From: Lithodes maja
Lineage: Eukaryota; Arthropoda; Malacostraca; Decapoda; Lithodidae
Assembly: GCA_037953745.1 (NCBI GenBank)
Contig: JBAKBP010001389.1
Location: forward strand, 124,001 to 188,000
Length of the DNA stretch: 64,000 bases
Reading direction: 5' to 3'
Positions within the stretch are counted from its first letter, which is position 1; each line of letters opens with the position of its first letter. The notes under the pieces are model-generated. The model did no database searches, was not told the DNA's origin, and worked only from the letters and a program-made list of their open reading frames with translations. The position numbers and the translations under genes were made by a program. Shown in pieces: positions 19,806 through 63,070 of this stretch.

Positions 19806-20615
19806 TAATCAAGTGTAAATAATCAAATAATCAAGGGTAAATAATCAAATAATCAAGTGTAAATAATAAAATAATCAAGGGTAAATAATCAAATAATCAA
19901 GTGTAAATAATCAAGTGTAAATAATCAAATAATCAAGTGTAAATAATCAAGGGTAAATAATCAAATAATCAAGGGTAAATAATAAAATAATCAAAGGTAA
20001 ATAATCAAATAATCAAGTGTAAATAATCAAATAATCAAGGGTAAATAATCAAATAATCAAAGGTAAATAATCAAATAATCAAGGGTAAATAATCAAATAA
20101 TCAAGGGTAAATAATCAAATAATCAAGGGTAAATAATCAAATAATCAAGGGTAAATAATCAAATAATCAAGGGTAAATAATCAAATAATCAAGGGTAAAT
20201 AATCAAATAATCAAGTGTAAATAATCAAGTGTAAATAATCAAATAATCAAGTGTAAATAATCAAATAATCAAGTGTAAATAATCAAATAATCAAGGGTAA
20301 ATAATCAAATAATCAAGGGTAAATAATCAAATAATCAAGGGTAAATAATCAAATAATCAAGGGTAAATAATCAAATAATCAAGGGTAAATAATCAAATAA
20401 TCAAGGGTAAATAATCAAATAATCAAGGGTAAATAATCAAATAATCAAGGGTAAATAATCAAATAATCAAGTGTAAATAATCAAGTGTAAATAATCAAAT
20501 AATCAAGTGTAAATAATCAAATAATCAAGGGTAAATAATCAAATAATCAAGGGTAAATAATCAAATAATCAAGGGTAAATAATCAAATAATCAAGGGTAA
20601 ATAATCAAACCATGA
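19806..20615 (+). repeat. 22-bp minisatellite, about 36 units
   Basis: The unit is about TAATCAAGGGTAAATAATCAAA with a G/T variant (AAGGG or AAGTG) and occasional 11- to 16-bp short units. It begins at the 5' end of the RTE element and stops at 20615. No unit-to-unit unique spacers occur, so it is not a CRISPR array. Confidence 0.9.
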
Positions 20616-20619
20616 AGGG

Positions 20620-20762
20620 TAAAAATGGTAACTAAAAGGATGAATTGAGAAAGTCTGTAATATTATAACGGGTACGGTATACATCCTTCCTAAGCTGAAT
20701 AAAACCGTCTAATAGTTGGCAGAATATAATGAAAAGGATCCCACCGGTACTGAAGGGGTTAA
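20620..20762. repeat. Half copy of family A MITE
   Basis: Carries ATCCTTCCTAAGCTGAATAA then ACCGGTACTGAAGGGGTTAA; the other arm is missing, replaced by the minisatellite. Confidence 0.7.
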
Positions 20763-21136
20763 CCCATCTAATATAAGGGTACAGTGGCACTAATAAGTCA
20801 TAGCTCGGCACCAAGTATATTTTGATCAATAATTGGGATCAGCAATATTTACACAGGATTTCTTCCTTTTGAGTGAGATATACAACCATGTTCCTACACT
20901 TACCCACCCTATTCAACATCTGACAGACATTAATACAGCACAGAGCGAGCCAAACGTATTGACAGCCGAGACATGACATATTAGCGTTATCGTACAAAGG
21001 TGAACTGAATTGAACTAAACACATCCGAAGAACTAGGTTGTAAATATAATAACACGCGTCCGGCCTAGAGGTCCTATATGGTGCAGAGATTGGCCAACTT
21101 CCGCCATTTTGAGGCCCATCGGTGTTATTAGTTTTC
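20763..21136. other. Non-coding spacer
   Basis: I see no homologous repeat, splice-like exon or long frame here. Confidence 0.35.
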
Positions 21137-21890
21137 CTTTAACCCCTTCAGTACCATGACGTAATGTTCATCATAATGTGGTTACCATTAGACGATTCCC
21201 ATTAGCTTTCAATCTATCTCTGGGACTGGGGTAAATACGATCTCGATAAACCCTCTCTAAGGAGAGATATCCACTTGAGGGATTTTTTTCTGGACCCCTT
21301 TCTCCCTCATGTTTAGCCCCATTGCTTTTGAGATTTTAAGACCTTCGCCCTAGTAATTTGGATATTTTAAGACATTTTGCCACATTTCTGTCAATTTTAA
21401 GACCTTTCGTGCCGTTAAGGTGTCGATTTTTTCCTGGCGAGCGATAGCGAGCCTGTAATTTAAGAGCAACCGGCCTCCGGCCTGGACATTTTTCTACCGA
21501 AAAATGTACACATTTATCTTGAAAGGGGGTCTAGGGGATGTAATTTTAAGCTTGATGAAAAAGTAGGGAACAAACTAAATACCTCCCCTTAACCCTCTGA
21601 GTACCAGCGACGAGTGTTATATTTAATTTTAGCTATATTTAGACGATATTATGCAGCTTAGGAAGGACCTGTACTAGGTATAAGGGTTGGTTGCGACCAT
21701 TTGAAGCCTTATTGTTGTTAGAGGTCCTTCCTAAGCTGAATGAAATGGTTTAATAGTACCCAGAATAAGATGAAAATGCCATCCCGGGTACTGAACGGGT
21801 TAATAACACACGTTCTTCTTAAACTGCATAACAATCGTCTAATTTGAGCCATAATCCAAGGTAGGGAACGTCATGGTGCTAAAGGGGTTA
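21137..21890. repeat. Nested MITEs: family A copy split by family B relative and another family A copy
   Basis: The outer copy starts TTAACCCCTTCAGTACCATG (21137) and resumes at about 21801, ending GTGCTAAAGGGGTTAA (21890). Between the halves lie a family B-like sequence (21280-21585, with ggcgagcgatagcgagcc and an AACCGGCCTCCGGCC palindrome) and a complete family A copy (21589-21803, TTAA at both ends). Confidence 0.65.
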
Positions 21891-21943
21891 ACCTCTCATT
21901 ACGTCCGCACCCATAACACACATTCGGCCGTGATAATGCTTAC

Positions 21944-22320
21944 GAGGGGGTCACCGGATTTTTTTTTATCTTGCTTTCCTTTTCTCTCTTTCCCTGGCTT
22001 TTATCCATTCGGCCCCATTCAGCCAACTGTTTTAAGACGTTTATCCCCATCCAGGTGTCGATTTCTTCCTGGTGAGCGATAGCGAGCCATCATTGTATGG
22101 AGAAATCCGGCTTCGCCTGAGACATTTTTCTATTGAAAAATTTACAAATTTAGCTTGCTGTCAAAACAAAAATATATATATATGCTGGCTCGCTACCGCT
22201 CGCCAGGAAAATATTGACACCTGGATGGGGGTAAACGTCTTAAAACAGTAGGCTGAATGGGGCCGAATGGATACAAGCCAAAGAGAGAGGGAGAAAAAGA
22301 AAAAAGCGAGGTGGGCTCCC
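21944..22320. mobile_element. Foldback MITE, family B copy 2
   Basis: The same 380-bp palindrome as at 340-721: gagcgatagcgagccatcat on the left arm and its inverse ggctcgctaccgctcgcc on the right. The right side has TTAA (22321-22324); the left is TTAC, a one-base change. Confidence 0.75.
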
Positions 22321-22329
22321 TTAATAGTA

Positions 22330-22535
22330 GTTTGGTCTCGAGGATCTTGACGCATTTGGACAGTTTCTGTTGGCTATTATTAGACGATTATATTCAGATT
22401 AGGAAGGGTATATGGAAGTCAGAGGGTTAATTGAGATACTCTATATATACCCTTTTAATCCTCACAGGTCCTTCCCAAGCTGTACACAATCGTCTAATGA
22501 CAGCCAGATTAAAGTCATGAATCTCAAATGGTTAA
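22330..22535. repeat. Family A-like MITE, diverged
   Basis: Contains ATTAGACGATTATATTCAGA and the inverse TCCTTCCCAAGCTGTA, ending ATGGTTAA. It follows directly on the family B copy. Confidence 0.55.
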
Positions 22536-22799
22536 TGTGTCACGATGACAAAAATATAAAAATCGTCCCCTTGCTTGATCATTAGGGCACCAAAATGGCG
22601 TCCAAAGATAAGGTTGTCCACAGGATCTCTGGTGACCAAAGTGGGAGTGCCAGTGATACGGGTGGCTCAGTGGCACTCTACACCTCAAGGCACTAACACA
22701 CACATACAGACACTCTCTCTCACTCTCACTCTCTCGGAGGGGGCGCTTGCTATCTGAAGGTGAGAAGCATAGGCTAGGTAATGGAGAGGTTCATTTATT

Positions 22800-22825
22800 T
22801 GGCTTTATTATTATATTATTACTAC

Positions 22826-22873
<48 letters not shown>

Positions 22874-22960
22874 CTTCGTCATCGTTATCATCATCACCAC
22901 CACCAACATACTCATCATCATCATCATCATCATCATCTACAGGGGCCGAAGAGGTTCATT
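22800..22960 (+). repeat. (ATT)n and (ATC)n microsatellites
   Basis: ATT repeats at 22797-22873 and ATC repeats at 22877-22940. The text ggggctgNNgaggttNattt recurs around them (22780, 22940, 23000, 23315), suggesting a short tandem unit expanded by microsatellites. Confidence 0.85.
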
Positions 22961-23074
22961 TACTTGGTGTCACATTATTAGTGTTATTATTTTTATATAC
23001 AGGGGCTGGAGAGGTTTATTTATTTGGTTTAATATTATCATTAGTATTATAATTATTATATGCAGGTGATAGAG

Positions 23075-23256
23075 AGGTATAGAGGGGTGGACCGAGGAAG
23101 ACCTGGGATCGGACTATACGTGCCGATCTCAAATCCAAAAACTTGACAAGTGAAGCAGCCCTTAACAGGGTTGCCTGGAACGCCTCCATTAGGACAAGAG
23201 ACTGAAACTGCACGTATGTGTGGAGCACTCAGTCTTAAAATGTTATGTATGTAAAA
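23075..23256 (+). mobile_element. LINE 3' end fragment (same family as 25166-26120)
   Basis: Begins aggggtggaccgaggaagac and runs through the C-terminal codons and 3' UTR (cacgtatgtgtggagcactc) to a (TATG)n tail. It carries a ~17-bp insertion (agcccttaacagggttg region) relative to the longer copy. Confidence 0.75.
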
Positions 23257-23442
23257 TTTTATGTATGTATTTATTTGGCTTCATATTATTTTTATGTGCA
23301 TTATATTATACAGGGGCTGACGAGGTTAAATTAGTAGCTTCAAAATATGTTTGTTTATGTAAATGAAGGAAGGATACTTGTTTTTATGAGACACTAAATA
23401 GAGGAAGGAAAAACAAAGACTAAACAATAAAGGTCCATGTGT

Positions 23443-23700
23443 CTAAAGGCCTCCTCCATTCATAAAATGTTTGTAGCAATTGGATTTCAACTGTTGTAGG
23501 TTGTAAATTTGTGGAAAACAACTTATTATTATTATTATTATATGAGACTCCAAGGAAGTGAATTTTAAGAGTAGAAGTTCTGGGGATAAATTAATTTTTA
23601 TAAGCGGAAGTTCTACATTGTGGAGGAGAGAGTGTGAATTCATGGGCATTTCCAGTTGCCCTAGTTCTGTGGGGAAGGATGCGGAGAGGTGGTACAATTG
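23443..23700 (-). mobile_element. LINE RT C-terminal fragment
   Basis: The minus-strand frame reads LSPPQCRTSAYKN, FIPRTSTLK and, past a TAA microsatellite, PQIYNLQQLKSNCYKHF. This is typical of the extreme C-terminus of Jockey/CR1-type ORF2 proteins. Only this end remains. Confidence 0.55.
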
Positions 23701-23756
23701 AAGCAAGTTTTTTAGAACATTTACCATGAAAATATATATAGAGAAATGCAAGATTT

Positions 23757-24999
23757 TTTTTTTTTTTTTTTTTTTCTATGTGATTGAGGGAGGCAAAAGG
23801 CATAACTGCCTATAGCGAGTGCCTCCCCCATAGTTGAAAGAGTGACAGGGCCAAAATCAAGGGACGTTCGAGCCAAAATGCCTGGACACACGGAGTTTGA
23901 AGCAATTTAATTCATAGGAAGAGGGAAAGACTGATTCTGGGAGAGAGTTCCAGAGCTCAGATGTTGAGTAGAAGAAAGTTTGAGAGTAACGTTTCACTCT
24001 TGGGTTGGAGAGTTGCACAGAGTAGGGGTGGGATTGAGTTGCAAGACGGGTACCACGTGCCCTACGTAAAGGAGGTGGTATGCACTGGGATAGCTCTGAG
24101 GAACACTGATTATTATAGTAGCGATAGAATAGCGAGAGAGATGCAACATTGCGGCGGAGAGAGAGAGATTGCAGAGAGTTGGTGAGTGGACGGGAGTTAA
24201 TGATACGAAAGGCCTTCCTTTCAACTTTGTCTAGGAGAGCGGTGTGAGAGGAACCTCCCCACACATGTGAACAATACTCAATACAAGGGCGCACTATGCC
24301 CCTGTACAGAGCAAGAAGCTGTGCAGGGGAAAAGAACCCCCTAAGGCGGTTGAGCACACCCAGCTTCTGGGAGGCTGCCTTAGCAAGACTGGTAATATGG
24401 TCCTTCCAAATGAGAGCAGAAGAAAAAGAGACACCAAGAATATTGAGAGAAGATGAAGGGTTGATTTTTGTATTGTTGAAGAATAAGGGATAGTCCGCTG
24501 GGAGATCCTGACGGGTAGATAGATGGAGAAATTGGGTTTTGGAAGCATTAAAGTTAACAAGGTTTTCTCTGCCCCAATTGGAAATAGTATTTAGATCAGA
24601 ATTTAAGAGTTCTATGGCTTCATTACGTTTGTCGTTGAGGGATTGCTGGCTGGGGCGTTCTGAAAAACTAATGGAGTAGTGTAAGGTTGAGTCGTCTGCG
24701 TATGAATGGATGGGAATTAAGGTACAGTTAAGGAGATCATTTATAAAAATTAGAAAGAGAATAGGAGATAGGACAGAGCCCTGAGGAACACCAGAGTTTA
24801 TAGGGTGAGGAAGTGAACAATGGCCGTCCACAACCGCAGCTATGGAACGGCCGGAAAGGAAATTAGAGACAAAGGCACAGATGGAGGGATAGAAACCGAA
24901 GGAGGGTAGTTTAGAAATTAAAGATTTATGCCAGACTCTATCGAAGGCTTTCGATATGTCTAGTGCAATAGAAAAAGTCTCACCGAAGTCCCGAAAGGA
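23757..24999 (-). mobile_element. Jockey-like LINE copy 2 (5'-truncated)
   Basis: The minus-strand frame 23857-25002 holds RT from FGETFSIALDISKAFDRVWH to the natural C-terminus (SSYELNCFKLRVSRHFGSN). It includes NSGVPQGSVLSPILFLIF and SYADDSTLHYS. It is nearly identical to copy 1 (9556-11605) but without its nonsense codon. Poly-A tail at 23757-23775 (T on +). It is truncated at 24999 inside the palm domain. Confidence 0.92.
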
Positions 25000-25166
25000 C
25001 ATGCAACATCTCTTCGTATGAATAATGGAGGAAGATCCTGCATGATTACAGGGTTATTGATTAATCTAATTGTATTATTTTGAATGTTGTCCATCTGCTT
25101 CAATGCAACCACTCCACAACCATTCCACAAGGGTGAACTATTCCATCTGAGAATGACAATATGCAA
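25000..25166 (-). mobile_element. Fragment of a different LINE RT fused to Jockey-like copy 2
   Basis: Minus-strand codons read IVILRWNSSPLWNGCGVVAL then DNIQNNTIRLINNPVIM and FIRRDVA, an RT thumb segment of another family. It joins the Jockey-like copy at 24999/25000 in the same orientation, so this is either template switching or an insertion boundary. Confidence 0.5.
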
Positions 25167-26125
25167 GATGCTGAGGCCAAATTCAGAAGTTGGAGAGAGG
25201 GCATGGCGAGTAAGGGTTTAAGAGTCAATATTAACAAAACCAAGGTTATGCATTGTAAATTGAGACGAGGCAATGTGGAAAAGTGCGGTGCATACCCGTG
25301 TGCAGTGTGTGGAAAGGGTGTGGGCGCTAACTCGATTCGATGTAGCACCTGTCGATGCTGGGTGCACCATGGGAGTAAGTGCTGTAGTAGAATAAAAGGA
25401 CCCCTGCCGAAGGATAAGTCAGAAATAGAGAAATTTGAGTGCGTAGTGTGCAAAGGCGAGCTTGTGTTAAGTGATGATCCTGTGGCTGTGAATTTTGGAA
25501 ATGAGTCATTGGAGCTGGTGGACAAGTTTTGTTACCTAGGAGATACCATCTCTGCCGGTGGTGGGGCCGAGGCTGCCACTGTCGCTAGAATTAGATGTGG
25601 CTGGGGGAAGTTCAGAGAACTGCTGCCAATTCTGACCATGAAAAGAATGCCTCTCCCCCTGAAGGGAAAGGTGTATGCCTCATGTGTTAGAAGTGCAATG
25701 ACGTATGCCTCAGAAACATGGGCCGTTAAAGTAGAGGATGTCAACAGAATGGAACGTAATGAGATGAGAATGGTGAGATGGATGTGTGGGGCCAGGCTGC
25801 AGGATAGAATAACAAATGATGAGCTGAGGAGACGTTTAGGTATAAAGAGCATTAGCGAGGTGATGCGTACAAGTAGACTGGGATGGTATGGACATGTGGA
25901 GAGAATGGATGAACAAAATTGGGTGAAAAAATGCAGGTCTGTGATTGTGGAGGGAGCTGCACCAAGGGGTGGACCGAGGAAGACCTGGGATCGGACTATA
26001 CGTGCCAATCTCAAATGTAAAAACTTGACAAGTGAATGCCTGGAACGCCGCCATTAGGACCAGAGACTGAAACTGCACGTATGTGTGGAGCACTCAGTCA
26101 TAAAATGTTATGTATGTATGTATGT
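25166..26125 (+). mobile_element. LINE with zinc finger in the RT thumb (5'-truncated)
   Basis: An open frame of 298 codons, 25161-26057. It begins downstream of the YADD region at DAEAKFRSWREGMASKGLRV. A treble-clef-like finger follows (CAVCGKGVGANSIRCSTCR, CWVHHGSKCCSRI, CVVCKGEL; about residues 40-95). Then come FCYLGDTISAGGG, YASETWAVKVEDVNRME, MVRWMCGARLQDR, WYGHVERMDEQNW and a Pro/Gly/Arg C-terminus. The tail is (TATG)n at 26108-26125. The finger inserted between palm and thumb is a known feature of some invertebrate LINEs. The surviving part has no internal stop. Confidence 0.8.
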
Positions 26126-26149
26126 AATGCACATGACTTTTCTATATAA

Positions 26150-26640
26150 TGGCTAACTGCTCGTCAGTGAAAAATTCCCGAACTCTGTATAGAAGTCCCA
26201 TTTTCTTGAAGGCATTTTTAGCAATGGATCTAACATGAGTGTCCAGCTTAGACTGATACTCAATATTACACCAAGAATAACAATGCAAGAGGAGACGGGA
26301 ATATTTACATCGTTAAAATCTATGTGATAGTCAGAAAGATTCTGTCTGTTAGAAAACTGTATATACTTGGTTTTATGAGCATTAATGGAGACAAGTTTTT
26401 TTGGTCTCATTCATTAATTTTGAGAAAACTCCTGGTTCAGAGAAATTGCAGTGTTTAATTTGGTATTGATAAAATCAGGCTAGTGAAAGAATTGGTAAAT
26501 GCAAAGGAACTGTGGAGTGTTAAGTCATCTGCATAGGAATTAGTATTGGGTTATGAGTGATAGGTAGATCACTGATATGAATAAGGCAGAGTTGGGGCCA
26601 ACACTGCTTTTTAAGTTTGATAGAGTTTTAGGGAGCAAAC
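26150..26640 (-). mobile_element. Decayed LINE RT fragment
   Basis: The minus-strand frame at 26153-26410 reads SINAHKTKYIQFSNRQNL, then ILGVILS and LLKMPSRKWDFY. This is the post-YADD region of a Jockey-like RT with many substitutions. The remaining part to 26640 is recognisable only as short pieces. Confidence 0.45.
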
Positions 26641-26689
26641 TTAAAAACAAAATACATATAATCAAGAAATATAAATTAAAGCAATAAAC

Positions 26690-26928
26690 CAAGTCACATC
26701 TGAGCTTTCGGATGTCAAAAGCTCAGTTCCCCAAGGAACAGTGCTAGCACCTCTTCTTTTCCTCACTCTAATTAATGACAAGACATAGTACAGTGTCTTC
26801 CTTTGTAGATGACACCCAACTATATATGACACACAGGAAGATGTGGGCCGGCTACAGGCAGACAAAAATGTGGTGTTCCAGTGGACCAGGGAAAAGAACA
26901 TGCAGTTTAATGAAGAAGAATGCGGGCA
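26690..26928 (+). mobile_element. Decayed LINE RT fragment
   Basis: Broken + frames give SSVPQGTVLAPLLFLTLIND followed by VFQWTREKNMQFNEEEC, i.e. the GVPQG motif and post-YADD region of another LINE. Stops interrupt the region where the catalytic Asp pair should be. Confidence 0.55.
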
Positions 26929-28395
26929 GAACTGCCTGTATCGAGTGCCTCCCCCAGAGTTGAAAGAGTGGCTGGGTCAAAATCAAGGGACGTTCGAGCC
27001 AAAATGCCTGGACACACAGAATTTAAAGCAATTTAAGTCAGAGGAAGAGGGAAAAAATGATTCTGGGAGAGAGTTCCAGAGTTCAGCAGTTGAATAGAAG
27101 AAAGTCTGAGAATACCGTTTTACTCTTGGGTTGGAGAGTTGCACAGAGTAGGGGTGGGATTGTGTTGCAAGACGGGTACTATGTACCCTACGTAGAGGAG
27201 GTGGTATACACTGGGAAAGCTCTGAGGAACATTGATTATTATAGTAGCGATAGAATATCGGCGAAGAGAGAGATTGCAGTGAGTGGGCAGGAGTTAATGA
27301 TACTAAATTCTTTCCTTTCTACTTTGTCTAGGAGTGCAGTCTGAGATAATCCTCCCCACACATGTGAACAATACTGGAACTGGAACGTAGAAGAGAACGT
27401 TACCTAATAATATACACGTGGAAAATCGCAGAGGGTTTAGTACCAAACCTACATACTCCGATAGTCATGAAATTCATTGATAGGAGAGGCTGGGAATGCG
27501 AAATCCCCCGGATGAATAACAGGGGTGCTATGGGCTCTCTGCGAGAGGGCTGGTTATCACACAGAGGCCCACGTCTCTTCAACAAACTCCCATGGCGAGT
27601 AAGAGACATGAGGGACATCTCGTTAGACAACTTCAAGAGAGCCCTAGATGTCGAACTGCAAAAAGTGCCAGACGAGCCCATCCTCGCAAGGGAGCGAGCT
27701 GTCGCTTCAAACAGTCTACTGCACCAAATCACCACCCATAACGAGGGGCGTCGCACTCCTTGGTGCCGCTAGAAGAGTGGCGAACACATCAAAAGGTATC
27801 AAAAGGTATCAAAAGGTAATACTCAATACAAGGACGCACTGTGCCCCTGTACAGAGCAAGAATCTGTGCAGGGGTAAAGAACTCCTTGAGGCGGTTGAGC
27901 ACACCCAGCTTCTGGGAGGCTGCCTTATTTATTAGCAAGACTGGTAATATGGTCCTTCCAAGTGAGAGCAGAAGAAAAAGAGACACCAAGAATATTGAGA
28001 GAAGATGAAGGATTGATTTTTGTATTGTTGAATTGTAAAGGATAGTCCTCTGGGAGTTCTGAACGGGTATTAAGATGAAGAAATTGGGTTTTGGAAGCAT
28101 TAAAGGCAACAAGGTTTTCTCTGGTCCATTTTTAAATAGTAGTTACATCAGAAGATAAGTGTTGCATGGCTTCATTACGTTTGTCTTAGAGGGATTGCTG
28201 GCTGGGGTGTTCAGGAAAACTAATTGAGTAGTGTAAGGTAGAGTCATCTGCGTATGAATGGATGGGACTGGAGGTACAGTTGAGAAGATCATTTATGAAA
28301 ATTAGAAAGAGAATGGGAGATAGGACAGAGCCCTGAGGAACACCGGAGTTGATAGGATGAGGAAGTGAGCGATGGCCGTCCACAACTGCAGCTAT
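26929..28395 (-). mobile_element. Jockey-like LINE copy 3, interrupted by another LINE
   Basis: The two halves (26929-27375 and 27818-28395) match the 3' UTR, C-terminus and palm of copies 1 and 2, including NSGVPQGSVLSPILFLIF and SYADDSTLHYS in the 28186-28383 frame. They are diverged by many substitutions and small indels. The break is a CR1/L2-type insertion at 27376-27817 with duplicated AATACT. The copy ends at 28395, only about 60 bp before integrin exon 1. Confidence 0.85.
27376..27817 (+). mobile_element. L2/CR1-type LINE 3' fragment with short-repeat tail and AATACT target duplication
   Basis: The frame reads RRRERYLIIYTWKIAEGLVP, GPRLFNKLPWRVRDM, FKRALDVELQKVPDEP and ends WCR-stop, the C-terminal region of an L2/CR1-type RT. 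The tail is three copies of ATCAAAAGGT (27787-27817). AATACT at 27370-27375 and 27818-27823 is a clean target duplication. Confidence 0.85.
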
Positions 28396-28535
28396 ATTAA
28401 TGTGTTAAATAATATATACTGTATCTTAACCATCTGAAATGCATCTTTTCTCTGCAGCCTGTGTGTGCATACCAGCGAGCCCACTACATCTTCCCAGCTG
28501 TTAGTGTTCCAGCACCCTCCCCCCGCCTTCCCTCC

Positions 28536-61463
<32,928 letters not shown>

Positions 61464-61593
61464 GTAAGTCACACACTCTCTTATACTGTACATGCATATT
61501 TTTTTCCTATGTGTATGAAGGAGACAAAAGGTAAAGCTGCCTGTTACAAGTGTCTCCCCAAAGTTGAAAGAGTGATAAAGAGTCAAATTCAAG

Positions 61594-61650
<57 letters not shown>
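61594..61650 (+). repeat. (CA)n microsatellite
   Basis: About 28 CA units in intron 17, just upstream of the last LINE. Confidence 0.95.
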
Positions 61651-61652
<2 letters not shown>

Positions 61653-61868
61653 CAGACCGTGGTGGAGGGCGGACGTGCTTGAGACAGCTGATTCAGCCAG
61701 CGCCTGTTTGGTGGTTTGGTATTTTTGTAGCGTTCATATGTGTTGTCCTTTTGTTTATTAATTATAATTTAAATGCAATTAGTGAATATACTCCCTAGTT
61801 AAAACAGGTGAGAGTTGAGTTTGATTTGAGTAGGAAAGAAAAAGTAATGGATATTCCCACCGAAACTT

Positions 61869-63017
61869 GTGGAGCCGAACAGGTGTAAACAAAGGCCAGC
61901 TGGCAGTATGGCCAGCGGTGGGAGGAACCGGCTCAGCCTGCCCCCAAGCAGGGTAACCAGAGACCCTTATGATCGTGATCATGAGGTATTTGATATTTCA
62001 GGGTTCTCAGAGGAGGGAGTAGCAATATCTGCATTTGCGGTGAGGTTGAATAAACTGGAGCGGAAGCTAGAGGAACAGGAGACAAAAAGCTTAGATTATG
62101 AACGAAGAGAAAAAAGAATGGCAAACCAAATTGGTATTTTGAAGGATGAGAATTACGTGTTAAGGGTTTGTATTAGCGAAATGCAGGAAGAAATGGACAG
62201 GATGAAGAAAGATATGAAGGATGTTGAATTAAAGAAGGATGAATTTCAAAAGAACGAGGAGGTAAGGAATTTGAAATTTTCGGAGATAGTAAAGGAGCAA
62301 CAGATACATAGGCAGGGAGGTAACTTTGAAAAGGATGTAGTTAAGGTAATTAGACAGAAGGAAAATCTAGTGAGGGAGACTGCTGGAAGAAGGAAATGTA
62401 TTGTGATAAGAGGAGATAAGGAGAAACACAATGTAAAGAGAGAGGAGAGAAGTGGGATAGAGAGAGACCGAGTGAGGGAGATTCTACAGGTAGTGGACGA
62501 GGGTGTGAGAGAGTGGGAGAATGAAATTGAAGACATGCATAGAATTGGAAAATATAAACAAGAGTCTAGCTTGTCTAGGCCAATGAAAGTGCAGTTTCGC
62601 ACAGTAGGAATAGTAGAGGAAATCATGAATAATAAATGGAGGTTGAAAGATAAGGATTGTCTGAAGCATATTTACATCGAAAAAGACTTGGACTTAGATG
62701 AAAGAAACAAAATGAAAAGTTTGAGGGATGAGGTGAAGGAATTGAATGCCAAAAGAACAGAACAAGAAGTGGATTTTTTTTATTGGAGACTGGTAGGAAC
62801 GAAGAAGAGGAAATGGTTCATCAAAAGCCCACAGAGGAAGACGGAGGGGCAAACAGAGAACTTAGGGATGAACGGTCGGACAGGGGAAGCGAGTACCAGT
62901 ACCGAAGGACAGGAGGGAGAGACTGGTGTAAACCAGGAACAAGTGAGAGGAACAGGGCAGGTGGAGAGCACGGGGGAGCAAGGGAGAGAAGGTGGAGTGG
63001 AAGCGGGGGGGGAGTAG
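61869..63017 (+). CDS. LINE ORF1 protein (coiled coil, RRM-like)
   Basis: About 382 codons; the likely start is the first or second Met (MEPNRCK, or MASGGRNR at 61908). A coiled coil follows (LNKLERKLEEQETK, EMQEEMDRMKKDMKDVE), then a basic RNA-binding-like domain with CIVIRGDKEKHN, MHRIGKYKQESSLSRPMKVQ and HIYIEKDLDLDERNKM, and a Gly/Glu/Thr-rich tail. It shares order and several motifs with the ORF1 at 54703-55794 (R-I-G-[RK]-Y-K, P-[IM]-[RK]-V-Q-F). Confidence 0.8.
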   Translation: MEPNRCKQRPAGSMASGGRNRLSLPPSRVTRDPYDRDHEVFDISGFSEEGVAISAFAVRLNKLERKLEEQETKSLDYERREKRMANQIGILKDENYVLRVCISEMQEEMDRMKKDMKDVELKKDEFQKNEEVRNLKFSEIVKEQQIHRQGGNFEKDVVKVIRQKENLVRETAGRRKCIVIRGDKEKHNVKREERSGIERDRVREILQVVDEGVREWENEIEDMHRIGKYKQESSLSRPMKVQFRTVGIVEEIMNNKWRLKDKDCLKHIYIEKDLDLDERNKMKSLRDEVKELNAKRTEQEVDFFYWRLVGTKKRKWFIKSPQRKTEGQTENLGMNGRTGEASTSTEGQEGETGVNQEQVRGTGQVESTGEQGREGGVEAGGE

Positions 63018-63070
63018 AGTCTGGGAATATTAGGGAAAGAGAAAAAAAGAAAGGTGTAAGAAGGGGGGAG

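Noticed and set aside
19806..20615. Regular short repeats resembling a CRISPR array
   Set aside because: The units are contiguous 22-mers with no unique spacers, in a eukaryotic context next to a LINE; it is a minisatellite.
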